Below, piece after piece: positions 15,619-22,975 of a DNA stretch of 48,809 bases; the stretch's first letter is position 1; each line of letters opens with the position of its first letter. The DNA is from JACMLD01 sp039915085 (GTDB lineage Bacteria; Bacteroidota; Bacteroidia; Chitinophagales; Chitinophagaceae). The notes beneath the pieces were generated by a model, which saw only the letters and a program-made list of their open reading frames with translations, ran no database searches and was not told the origin of the DNA. The stretch is from positions 1-48,809 of the forward strand of contig JBDSOC010000207.1 in the NCBI GenBank assembly GCA_039915085.1, given 5' to 3'. A program made the position numbers and the translations under genes.

Positions 15619-17103
15619 TTATTTCTTTTCAACCCATATGCTCACCGATCCTGCGCCGACGTGAAATTCGCCCCAGCCTTCTTCATTGATAACCACATCC
15701 CCGGGATATTTCTCAAGAAAGTCAACGAAGGTTTTACCGGAGAATCTTTTCCCGATTTCCATCGACTTAAATCCTTCATCACCATTGGACAATAAGACCG
15801 CACAACCGGAACCTTCGTTTTCATCGATCCCTTCTCTGGTCCATCCAATGCAATTGCCGTGATCAAAATAATCCCGTTGCATTCCGAATGCATAGTCCTT
15901 TCTGGCGATCAATAGCTTGTCAATGTTCTCGCATTTGTCCAGGAATATCTCATGATCATTACCGTCTTTGCCTTTGTCAGTATAATGCGCTCCATACAAA
16001 TCCGGGTAAAACAAGCAAGGGTATCCGCCTTCGCGCAAGAGAATGAGCGCATACGCTAATGGTTTGAACCATTTTTCTACCGGTGCTTCGAGCGCCTGCA
16101 GCGGCTGTGTATCATGGTTATCCACAACAGTAACTGCCAGCGCAGGGTTTGAAGATACCAGCGAATTATCAAAAATCGTCCTGAGATCATAATCTTTTCC
16201 AGCATTGGACGCATTGTGAAAATTATGGTGCAAAGGCGCATCGAACAGGGACATCTGTCCCCCGGTGGCTTCAATGTATTTTAGGAGTAGCGGAAGTTTA
16301 CCCGGCGCCCAGTACTCTCCTACCGCAAATAGGTCAGGCTTAATGCCACGCAGGTTGTATAACCACTCGCTGTAAAATTTGGGCGATATATGTTTTACAG
16401 CGTCGAGCCGCACGCCGTCAAAAGGAATTTCTTTCATGTACCATTCTCCCCAGTATGTTAATTCCGAACGGACCGCCGGATTCCTGAATTCAATATCATT
16501 CAGCATCAGGTAATCATAATTCCCTTTTTCAGTATCGACCACTTCTTCCCAATCATGCCCCCAGTCATTTATAATGCTGAAAATGCCGTCTTCATTGATA
16601 TCGGCCGCATAATCTATCCCGGAGAAGCAACGGAAGTCCCAGATAAATTCCGAATATTTCCCCCCGCGCCCGGGAAAAGTAAATTTTGTCCAGGCATCAA
16701 TGTCAAAAGGTTCGCTGATAAATTTATTGCGATCTTCCGGATCTACCCGCATTACCTTTATCCGTTCTTTTTCATCGGCCCCGCCTTTGTGGTTTAACAC
16801 AATGTCAACATAGACTGCGATACCATTCCTGTGTAAAATATCTACCGCGTTTGCATACTGTTCTTTTGTTCCGAACTTAGTGGGCACAGTTCCTTTTTGA
16901 TCGAACTCGCCGAGATCAAACAAATCATAGGTATCATACCCGTTGGAGTACCCGCCATCTTTTGCCTTATAGGCCGGGGGCAGCCAAACAGCGTTGATCC
17001 CGAGTTTAGCCAGTTCCGGTGCCTGCTGCGCCACCTCATCCCATAACTTTCCACCCGGTTCATTGTACCAGTGAAAATATTGCATCATTGTTCCGTTAAT
17101 CAT
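15619..17103 (-). CDS. amyA: Cytoplasmic alpha-amylase (GH13, AmyA type)
   Basis: The enzyme hydrolyses internal alpha-1,4 bonds of malto-oligosaccharides or glycogen-type glucans. The 494-residue protein aligns by eye over its full length with E. coli cytoplasmic AmyA (same length; shared WLPPAY, GYDTYDLFDLGEFDQKG, FIWDF.CFSGID, and DTQPLQALEAPVEKWFKPL). The GH13 catalytic triad is D234 (GVRLDAVKH), E263 (VGEYW) and D331 (VDNHD). No signal peptide is present, so it acts inside the cell. It follows the unknown lipoprotein gene by 33 bases and may be cotranscribed with it. A regulatory link to the nitrate region is not evident. Confidence 0.92.
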   Translation of the reverse strand: MINGTMMQYFHWYNEPGGKLWDEVAQQAPELAKLGINAVWLPPAYKAKDGGYSNGYDTYDLFDLGEFDQKGTVPTKFGTKEQYANAVDILHRNGIAVYVDIVLNHKGGADEKERIKVMRVDPEDRNKFISEPFDIDAWTKFTFPGRGGKYSEFIWDFRCFSGIDYAADINEDGIFSIINDWGHDWEEVVDTEKGNYDYLMLNDIEFRNPAVRSELTYWGEWYMKEIPFDGVRLDAVKHISPKFYSEWLYNLRGIKPDLFAVGEYWAPGKLPLLLKYIEATGGQMSLFDAPLHHNFHNASNAGKDYDLRTIFDNSLVSSNPALAVTVVDNHDTQPLQALEAPVEKWFKPLAYALILLREGGYPCLFYPDLYGAHYTDKGKDGNDHEIFLDKCENIDKLLIARKDYAFGMQRDYFDHGNCIGWTREGIDENEGSGCAVLLSNGDEGFKSMEIGKRFSGKTFVDFLEKYPGDVVINEEGWGEFHVGAGSVSIWVEKK

Positions 17104-17136
17104 TGGTTGTGTGTTTTAGTATTGATAAAAATTTAA

Positions 17137-17853
17137 TCAATTAAGATTAAGACCGATGCTCAGGCCAATCCATACTTTGCCATTGTTGAACCACAGTTTT
17201 TTATTCCTGTCCAGCAAATGATCTTCGCCGAAAGTCAGTCCTGCGGTTAGTTTATCCACCGCCAGAATCAATGCTATCCCGGTAAGATTGACCAGTCCAT
17301 CATACTGAATATTCAATGCGTTACCAGTAACATATTCGTCTATGCGCGCTGTGCCAAAGCCGGTAAACAATCCCATACTGTAACCATAATGGGTAACATG
17401 CCGCCGGTAATCATGCAACGGTGTTTCTGTGTAAGATAATTTATAAAGATCAGTACGGTAACCAATGAATACCGCACCATTAAAAGTAGCATTAAACTGC
17501 GGTGGAAAACCCCTGGCCGGCGGACGGTATTTAAACAATACCGTCAATACATCCAGGTCAAAAGATGCGTGCATAAAAGTATGATCAGTGAAGTCATGTG
17601 GTTTTTTGGCGGGAAACAGCAATGATACGGCTTTCACTGTATCCATCCTGCTTACACTTAAACTGGCCTTCCTGTATTCTTTGATGGTATCCGTACCGGC
17701 CAATACATAGACCGTTTCTTTTTTCCCATTTTCTTTCATCTTATAAAACCCATCACTGAACTTATACTTGGAAGATTCCTTTAGGGTTTCACAGGAAGTA
17801 AAAACAAAAACGACAATAATAAAAGCAGTTGCAGGCCACAGGAATTTTTTCAT
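17137..17853 (-). CDS. Lipoprotein of unknown function, possible beta-barrel-like C-terminus
   Basis: I use the start at 17853, which gives MKKFLWPATAFIIVVFVFTSC, a signal peptide with lipobox FTSC; the upstream in-frame extension adds 48 unconserved residues before it. The 238-residue protein then has a charged segment (KYKFSDGFYKMKENGKKETVYVL, interrupted here) and a C-terminal half rich in Gly, Tyr and Phe with alternating strands ending in GLSIGLNLN, which looks like membrane-associated beta structure. I do not recognise a family. It lies directly upstream of amyA with a 33-base gap. Envelope location is supported by the lipobox; function is unknown. Confidence 0.65.
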   Translation of the reverse strand: MKKFLWPATAFIIVVFVFTSCETLKESSKYKFSDGFYKMKENGKKETVYVLAGTDTIKEYRKASLSVSRMDTVKAVSLLFPAKKPHDFTDHTFMHASFDLDVLTVLFKYRPPARGFPPQFNATFNGAVFIGYRTDLYKLSYTETPLHDYRRHVTHYGYSMGLFTGFGTARIDEYVTGNALNIQYDGLVNLTGIALILAVDKLTAGLTFGEDHLLDRNKKLWFNNGKVWIGLSIGLNLN

Positions 17854-18039
17854 GTCTGGTTGTTGGGGGTTAAGGGAAGAGCTATTAATATTATGCCGGA
17901 TTAAAAAACATAGCTGGTAAAGGTTGAAACACGGGTTATTCGTGAGAATACCCTGCGTGTTATTTTTTTCTAAGAACACTTGCGGTGGCTTGTCCACTAA
18001 ATTGTATAAATCAATAGCTTAGTTGGTTGTCAACTGGAT

Positions 18040-19275
18040 TTATTTGCTTTTTTGGGGATTCGGTTTTTTAACTTTTATGCTGTTTTTTTCTTTATGGTCA
18101 TTATTACGCTCATCATCCTTTTTCTTTTTTCCGAAAATCTTTTGTAAAAAATTACGATTGTCTTTTTTATCCGCTTCATCCACTGACTGAATATTGATTT
18201 CATTGTCTACGCTGGGGATCAACGCCTGTATAAATGCATTGCGCAGCACTTCAAAGACAGCATCCAGGGTATTGGTTTTTGGGTTTTTAAAGTTGCCCTC
18301 CAGCGGAACCTTGGTGGCAATCTGGTCTTTCTTCTGGTTCCTGAAAATAACACCGACGGCCCCAACTGCATATTCCCATATTTTATGAAAAAAGCTCCCC
18401 TCTTTATTATTTGACCCTACCACATCCAGATTTTTAATGATGGGTTTGACATATCCTTTAAAGGCATTGTTCTTGGCCGCCATTTCGGCGTACAAACCAA
18501 AATTACCGCGGTTGACATCAAAGTTTCCATAGGCCAGTAAAAAATTATTGAGGAGTACGAGGTTGACATTTTTAAGATCTGCATTGAGGTCAAAGGTTGC
18601 GCCGGTGGCCAGGAGATTCAGTTTCATATTCAATGCGAGTGTTCCTTCGTACGCTACCGCAGAAGCCTTAACAGTGGAGGGCAGCAATTCTTTACTTTTT
18701 GCGGCATTGGTAAGATTTTCAGCCGTCAGCCGGATCTTTTTTAAAAACACATCTACCACTGGTTTTTTTGTATTGTTTACATAATGCAATTCCCCATTGT
18801 TTACCTGGAAACGGTTTACTTTAAGTGGCATAAAGTCCTTTAATATTCTCCGGAAATCACTGGTATCTTTTTTTACGTCCGACAATTCTACCTTGTTTTC
18901 AGTAAACACCAGTTTGGGATCATTAAAGGTAATTTCCCCTACCAGGCGTCCATGCAGGAGCGCATCCCAATGCACTGATAAGTCAATATTATATACTTTA
19001 AAAAAATCTGTTTGTTTACCTGTCCCGGAATCCATTTTATTCAGGTACATATCATTGATTTGGTACGCTCCGCGGTACAGGGAAATGTCAATATCATCAA
19101 TATGGCCATAATAGCCATTCATGTGTTGCAGTGTTTTATTGGCATAGTGCAGCACTATCACCGGCAAAAAAAGCCGGATAATGATCAGGACCAAAATGAT
19201 GATTAAAAAAATGCTGGTTTTCTTATGGGCGTTTATCCATGTCCCTGAAAGAAATTTTTTTTTTGCTGAAGCCAT
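18040..19275 (-). CDS. DUF748/AsmA-like membrane-anchored protein
   Basis: The 411-residue protein has one N-terminal membrane segment (about residues 20-45, IFLIIILVLIIIRLFLPVIV) followed by a long periplasmic-type region with AsmA/DUF748-like features: LSVHWDALLHGRLVGEITFNDPKLVF is cut here as SVHWDALLHGRLVGEI and FNDPKLVF. It ends in a Lys-rich low-complexity tail (KKKKDDERNNDHKEK). Members of this broad group are repeating beta-groove proteins linked to lipid transport or outer-membrane homeostasis; that role here is inferred. It is divergent from the DUF4142 lipoprotein gene and 187 bases upstream of the unknown lipoprotein gene. Confidence 0.7.
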   Translation of the reverse strand: MASAKKKFLSGTWINAHKKTSIFLIIILVLIIIRLFLPVIVLHYANKTLQHMNGYYGHIDDIDISLYRGAYQINDMYLNKMDSGTGKQTDFFKVYNIDLSVHWDALLHGRLVGEITFNDPKLVFTENKVELSDVKKDTSDFRRILKDFMPLKVNRFQVNNGELHYVNNTKKPVVDVFLKKIRLTAENLTNAAKSKELLPSTVKASAVAYEGTLALNMKLNLLATGATFDLNADLKNVNLVLLNNFLLAYGNFDVNRGNFGLYAEMAAKNNAFKGYVKPIIKNLDVVGSNNKEGSFFHKIWEYAVGAVGVIFRNQKKDQIATKVPLEGNFKNPKTNTLDAVFEVLRNAFIQALIPSVDNEINIQSVDEADKKDNRNFLQKIFGKKKKDDERNNDHKEKNSIKVKKPNPQKSK

Positions 19276-19579
19276 AATTAATACTTGGGGTTAGGTGATG
19301 TATAATCATAACCATGCCAAACGAACTGGAAATAAACGCCTCTTGTGAAACAAAAAATGAGCAAGTTCTTACACAGTGTGTGCGTATTTAAAGAAACAGG
19401 GCTATCGTTATTACATAAATACAGGCTATTGATTGAGGAACACTATTTGTTTAGAGTGAGGACATAACATACAAAAATTCACCGTGGCAATGTTAAGGCG
19501 GGTGGAAGAGGCTCAGTGCTTTGCCTGTGCTGACAATTAAATGCAATCAACTATTCATTATAAACTTCAAACATTCAAC
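19276..19579. other. Divergent intergenic region, DUF748 / DUF4142
   Basis: This 304-bp gap separates two divergent genes and should hold both promoters. I see a short symmetric ACAC-A-GTGT near 19371-19379 but no convincing longer operator and no small gene. Confidence 0.4.
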
Positions 19580-20188
19580 ATGAAAAAAATCATCCTGTAT
19601 TCAAGCGTATTATTTTTTGCCGCGGCTGCCAGTTCTTGCGGCAACGCATCAACAGATGCCAAAAAAGAAGCGGACAGTACTAACAATGCGAAAATTGACA
19701 GTGCAAAAACCGCTGATACCATTGCCAGCAAAAATAGCCATATGGCAGACCTGCAACCCGATGCTGATTTTGCCACCGAAGCAGCGGACGGGGGCATGCT
19801 GGAAGTGGAACTGGGTAAACTGGCGGTGGACAACGGCGTTAACCCTGCTATCAAAAAACTTGGCGCCATGATGGTAAAGGATCACAGCAAAGCCAATGAT
19901 GAACTCAAAGCGGCGGCAGCTGCAAAAAACATTACGCTGCCTTCCATGATGAGTGATAAATGTCAGAAAAAGGTGGCTGATTTATCGGAAAAGAAAGGCG
20001 CAGATTTTGATAAGGCTTATGCGGATCTTATGGTCAGCGACCATAAGGATGACATTGATGCATTTAAAAAAGAAGCCGACAAAGGAATGGACAAAGATCT
20101 AAGTGCCTGGGCAAAAGGCAAGGTGCCTACACTTGAGCATCATTTAATGATGGCAGAAGATGCAAAAAAAGTAGTAGACAAAAAATAG
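19580..20188 (+). CDS. DUF4142 domain lipoprotein
   Basis: From ATG 19580 the 202-residue product begins with MKKIILYSSVLFFAAAASSC, a signal peptide with lipobox ASSC; the in-frame ATG 39 bases upstream would bury it. After a Ser/Thr/Asp-rich linker the mature part is a helical DUF4142 domain: DADFATEAADGGMLEVELGK, KLGAMMVKDHSKANDELK, then KADFDKAYADLMVSDHKDDI-type spacing and a final HHLMMAEDAKK. DUF4142 proteins are ferritin-like four-helix envelope proteins of unproven function. A strong terminator follows. Its linker resembles the small lipoprotein at 15184-15372 in composition. Confidence 0.85.
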   Translation: MKKIILYSSVLFFAAAASSCGNASTDAKKEADSTNNAKIDSAKTADTIASKNSHMADLQPDADFATEAADGGMLEVELGKLAVDNGVNPAIKKLGAMMVKDHSKANDELKAAAAAKNITLPSMMSDKCQKKVADLSEKKGADFDKAYADLMVSDHKDDIDAFKKEADKGMDKDLSAWAKGKVPTLEHHLMMAEDAKKVVDKK

Positions 20189-20207
20189 AATGCCTTTTCA
20201 TTCATTT

Positions 20208-20242
20208 AAAAAGCTGTCGCCATGAATGGAGGCAGCTTTTTT
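20208..20242 (+). terminator. Rho-independent terminator after the DUF4142 gene
   Basis: AAAAAGCTG (20208-20216) pairs with CAGCTTTTT (20233-20241), with an inner CCAT/ATGG stem, and is followed by T-rich sequence on the plus strand, 20 bases after the stop codon. Confidence 0.75.
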
Positions 20243-20280
20243 ACTTATAATTATAATAGTCCCGGAGTTACCCTTTCCGT

Positions 20281-20547
20281 TTAAGCCCAGGGGTCCAGCA
20301 CCACCTTCACACAATTGCCTTGTTTCTTTTTAATATTTTATAGCCGCGGACAATATCAATGTTCGGGGTTACTGTTTTCCCACTGGCCGGGCAGATGGTA
20401 ACCACAAAAAAACAATGAACAAAGGCGATTGGAAAAGGCACTGCCACCCCATCTCCGTTCTCTAATTGGTAATGGGGCCGGGCACATTATCACAGGTTAC
20501 TTTATGTGGACCGTGTATCACTGTTATTTGTTTTCGTCTACGGGTGC
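20281..20547 (-). pseudogene. Relic of a zinc-dependent alcohol dehydrogenase
   Basis: Minus-strand translation gives three pieces in different frames. From 20521 down: VIHGPHKVTCDNVPGPITN then TAG (20462-20464), like the N-terminus of Bacteroidota Zn-ADH. From 20456 down: GDGVAVPFPIAFVHCFF, the zinc-lobe segment usually written GDRVVVPFxIACGxCFFC, then after a large deletion PNIDIVRGYKILK. From about 20328 down: KQGNCVKVVLDPWA then TAA (20281-20283), a typical Zn-ADH C-terminus. About 0.27 kb remain of a gene of roughly 1.1 kb, with internal deletions, a stop and frameshifts. It lies directly after the SDR gene, suggesting a former two-gene redox operon. Confidence 0.7.
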
Positions 20548-21324
20548 CTATTGTTTATGAACCTGCGCAGCAAGGGTGCTGTCGGGCGTTACATTACTCA
20601 TAGCCACTTGTATTTTATTTCTCGCACCTGACACAACCATGTCTTTATCATTCATCAGGGCATCAAAACCATCTTTTGCAACGTCCGCAGGATCCGCCAT
20701 TTTACGGGGGTTCTGCACAGCTTTGGATTCCAGCATGCCAGCTTTGCGGAAAAAATCAGTATCAGTTACACCCGGTAACAAGGCGGTTACTATTATACCC
20801 CGCTCCCTGACTTCGTCGCGCAGGGCTTCTGTAAAAGACTGCACAAATGCCTTAGTGCCGTGGTACACTGATTGAAGCGGACCAGGTGTTTTAGACGCAA
20901 TAGAAGAAAGGTTTAAAATTCTGCCACGACCACGGGTGACCATATTTTTTACAAAGTGTTTTGTCAGCACTACCAGGCTTTCAATATTCAGGCGGATAAT
21001 GTTGAGTTCTTTTTCCAGATCTGTATCAACAAACTCTCCATAGACTCCCTGGCCGGCATCATTTACCAGTATTTCTACTTCAATATCCTTTTCTGTAATC
21101 TCTTTATACAAGCGCCCGGCATTACCCGGATCAAACAAATCTGTGGCAATGGGAATAAAGTCCAGATGAAAAAGGTCCCTGAACTCATCCTGCACTTCTT
21201 TCAGTGTTTCCGCACTCCTGGCAACAGCAATGATATTCCAGTCATCAGCAGCAAACAATTTAGCGAGCTCATAACCTATTCCGCTGGTTGCGCCGGTAAT
21301 CAGCGCATATTGATTTCTTCTCAT
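20548..21324 (-). CDS. Short-chain dehydrogenase/reductase (classical SDR)
   Basis: The 258-residue protein has the NAD(P) motif TGATSGIG at residues 10-17, the structural motif as NDAG (usual NNAG) near residue 89, the catalytic Ser in LNLSSIAS, and the YxxxK motif as YHGTK near residue 158. Length and motif order are normal for classical SDRs that oxidise or reduce hydroxyl/keto groups with NAD(P)H; the substrate is unknown. A perfect 17-bp palindrome 44-60 bases upstream of the start may be its operator. The decayed Zn-ADH follows immediately. Confidence 0.9.
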   Translation of the reverse strand: MRRNQYALITGATSGIGYELAKLFAADDWNIIAVARSAETLKEVQDEFRDLFHLDFIPIATDLFDPGNAGRLYKEITEKDIEVEILVNDAGQGVYGEFVDTDLEKELNIIRLNIESLVVLTKHFVKNMVTRGRGRILNLSSIASKTPGPLQSVYHGTKAFVQSFTEALRDEVRERGIIVTALLPGVTDTDFFRKAGMLESKAVQNPRKMADPADVAKDGFDALMNDKDMVVSGARNKIQVAMSNVTPDSTLAAQVHKQ

Positions 21325-21367
21325 AACATTTTTTTTGCATAAATAAAATCAGGCAGGATATTATCTC

Positions 21368-21384
21368 TTGCACATAGTGTGCAA
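21368..21384. promoter_or_regulatory. Palindromic operator candidate upstream of the SDR gene
   Basis: TTGCACA-TAG-TGTGCAA is a perfect 7-bp inverted repeat with a 3-base spacer, located 44-60 bases upstream of the SDR start codon on the minus strand. The rest of the 317-bp gap to the DUF892 gene holds no recognisable gene. The symmetry fits a dimeric repressor such as a TetR or LacI family member; none is encoded here. Confidence 0.5.
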
Positions 21385-21641
21385 TAAAAAAATATGCCAG
21401 TGGTTAGCAGCTTTACGAGCGATGGGCTAAAAGGCAATGCAAATAATTATGCATAAAAAAATCTACAAACAAAGGCAACACGGGGAGATTATGTCTGCGA
21501 AAATCAAAGAGCACCCGATGTGTAAAATAAAAACCAACGATAAATTGTTAGCGCGATTATTTTTCAAACGATTTTATATTCCGGGCACGCACTTTGAAAT
21601 AATATACTTATCCGCTTAGTTAACTAATTAAAATTTTATTT

Positions 21642-22226
21642 ATGCCAAACACAAAATCAAGCCCTGCAAAGGCCAAGAAACCCACGACCGACAATAAATC
21701 GGCAGGCCAGGGCAACACGCAACTTGAGAAATATTTTGCCGATTCTCTGAAAGACATTTACTGGGCAGAGAAAGCATTGACCAAAGCTTTACCCAAAATG
21801 CAGAAGGCTGCAACAACCGAAGAATTAAAATCGGCTATTGAAGATCACCTGGCACAAACGCAGGAGCACATCACACGCCTGGAACAGGTGTTTGAGATCA
21901 TCGGTAAAAAAGCACAGGCCAAAAAATGTGATGCCATGGAAGGTTTATTGAAAGAAGGAGACTCTATCGTTGAAGAAACCGAAGATGGCAGCATGACACG
22001 TGATGTAGGTATCATCATGGCTGCACAAAAAGTAGAACATTATGAAATTGCTACCTACGGCGGCCTGGTATCACTCGCTCAAACAATGGGCCTTGAGGAT
22101 GCCGCAGGCATTTTGAACCAGACCCTGGAAGAAGAAAAACAAACAGACGCGGGCCTGAGCGATATTGCTGAAAATAATATTAACTGGGAAGCAGAACAAG
22201 AAGGCGGAACAGAAGAAGAAGAATAA
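21642..22226 (+). CDS. DUF892 (YciE/YciF) ferritin-like protein
   Basis: The 194-residue protein begins with a Lys/Pro-rich tail and then shows the DUF892 core: LEKYFADSLKDIYWAEKALTK shortened here as FADSLKDIYWAEKAL, then AIEDHLAQTQEHITRLEQVFE, VEHYEIATYGGL and the C-terminal ETLEEE-type motif (QTLEEEKQTDAGL). These Glu/His residues lie where ferritin-like diiron sites occur. The YciE/YciF group is stress-induced; diiron binding is inferred from family structure. An acidic C-terminus (EGGTEEEE) ends the protein. It is followed by a hairpin and an iron-permease-family gene, and then katE, making a small oxidative-stress or iron-handling cluster. Confidence 0.85.
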   Translation: MPNTKSSPAKAKKPTTDNKSAGQGNTQLEKYFADSLKDIYWAEKALTKALPKMQKAATTEELKSAIEDHLAQTQEHITRLEQVFEIIGKKAQAKKCDAMEGLLKEGDSIVEETEDGSMTRDVGIIMAAQKVEHYEIATYGGLVSLAQTMGLEDAAGILNQTLEEEKQTDAGLSDIAENNINWEAEQEGGTEEEE

Positions 22227-22253
22227 AATATTATGCTTCCCCTGTAAAAAGTG

Positions 22254-22279
22254 ATAGCCAGGCCTAAGCTCCTGGCTAT
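22254..22279 (+). terminator. Hairpin between DUF892 and iron-permease-family genes
   Basis: ATAGCCAGG (22254-22262) and CCTGGCTAT (22271-22279) form a perfect 9-bp stem with an 8-base loop, 28 bases after the DUF892 stop. The following bases are only moderately T-rich, so partial termination or mRNA processing are both possible. Confidence 0.5.
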
Positions 22280-22311
22280 TGCATTTAACATTTCACTTAA
22301 ACCACACAACC

Positions 22312-22800
22312 ATGAGCGACAAAACATCAACACCCAAACTCAGCTGGTCCGAACGCTTTTCCAACAGCACAACAAAACTCACCGGCAGTACAGGCGCTTT
22401 TATTAGTGCATTTTTAATCGTTATTGTATGGGCTGCCACCGGTCCTGTGTTCCATTATTCAGAAAACTGGCAACTGGTCATCAATACGGGCACAACTATT
22501 ATCACTTTCTTAATGGTTTTCTTAATTCAAAAAGCACAGAATAAAGATTCACTGGCAATACAACTTAAGCTGAACGAACTGGTCGCCGCTCACGAATTTG
22601 CCAGCAACCGTTTGGTGGATATTGAAAACATTCCGGAAGATGAATTGCTTATCATTCAAAAATACTATTCAAAATTGAGTACACTGACTAAAAATGATGG
22701 GAGCCTGCAAAAATCCCATTCCATAGACGAAGCTCAAAAAATGGATGATTTAAAAGGAGAAAGGGAAGATGATATTAAAAATAAACTGACGAACAAATAG
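22312..22800 (+). CDS. Low-affinity iron permease family membrane protein
   Basis: The 162-residue product, from the ATG at 22312, carries two membrane segments (about residues 28-47 and 58-76) and the family stretch TGPVFHYSENWQLVINTGTT followed by FLMVFLIQKAQNKDS and KLNELVAAHEFASNRLVDIE. This matches PF04120, annotated as low-affinity iron permease from a yeast-related sequence; transport activity in bacteria is not established. The C-terminal 50 residues are charged and cytoplasmic-looking. Its place between a ferritin-like protein and catalase suits an iron or redox stress role. Confidence 0.82.
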   Translation: MSDKTSTPKLSWSERFSNSTTKLTGSTGAFISAFLIVIVWAATGPVFHYSENWQLVINTGTTIITFLMVFLIQKAQNKDSLAIQLKLNELVAAHEFASNRLVDIENIPEDELLIIQKYYSKLSTLTKNDGSLQKSHSIDEAQKMDDLKGEREDDIKNKLTNK

Positions 22801-22926
22801 CTGACCTTCCTCATAGTCCTGTAGCGTAAATTCTACACGTAGTAACGTAAAAGTAGAACACTTTGTGGATTTGTTTAATTCTATACGCTGTTGCGATGCC
22901 GTTTTCATGTGGCATACTTATTAGTA

Positions 22927-22957
22927 ATACTGTAACGACTCTTTGCTATACTGTAAC
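22927..22957 (+). promoter_or_regulatory. 10-bp direct repeat upstream of katE
   Basis: ATACTGTAAC occurs at 22927-22936 and again at 22948-22957, an exact direct repeat with a 21-bp period (two helical turns), ending 18 bases before the katE ATG. Tandem half-sites on one DNA face are used by LytTR-type and OmpR-type regulators. The role is inferred. Confidence 0.45.
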
Positions 22958-22975
22958 CTTTCAAAAAAATTGATC

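Noticed and set aside
21437..21619. Plus-strand 60-codon frame upstream of the DUF892 gene
   Set aside because: No family similarity, composition follows the AT-rich gap, and it would run into the promoter region of the DUF892 gene.
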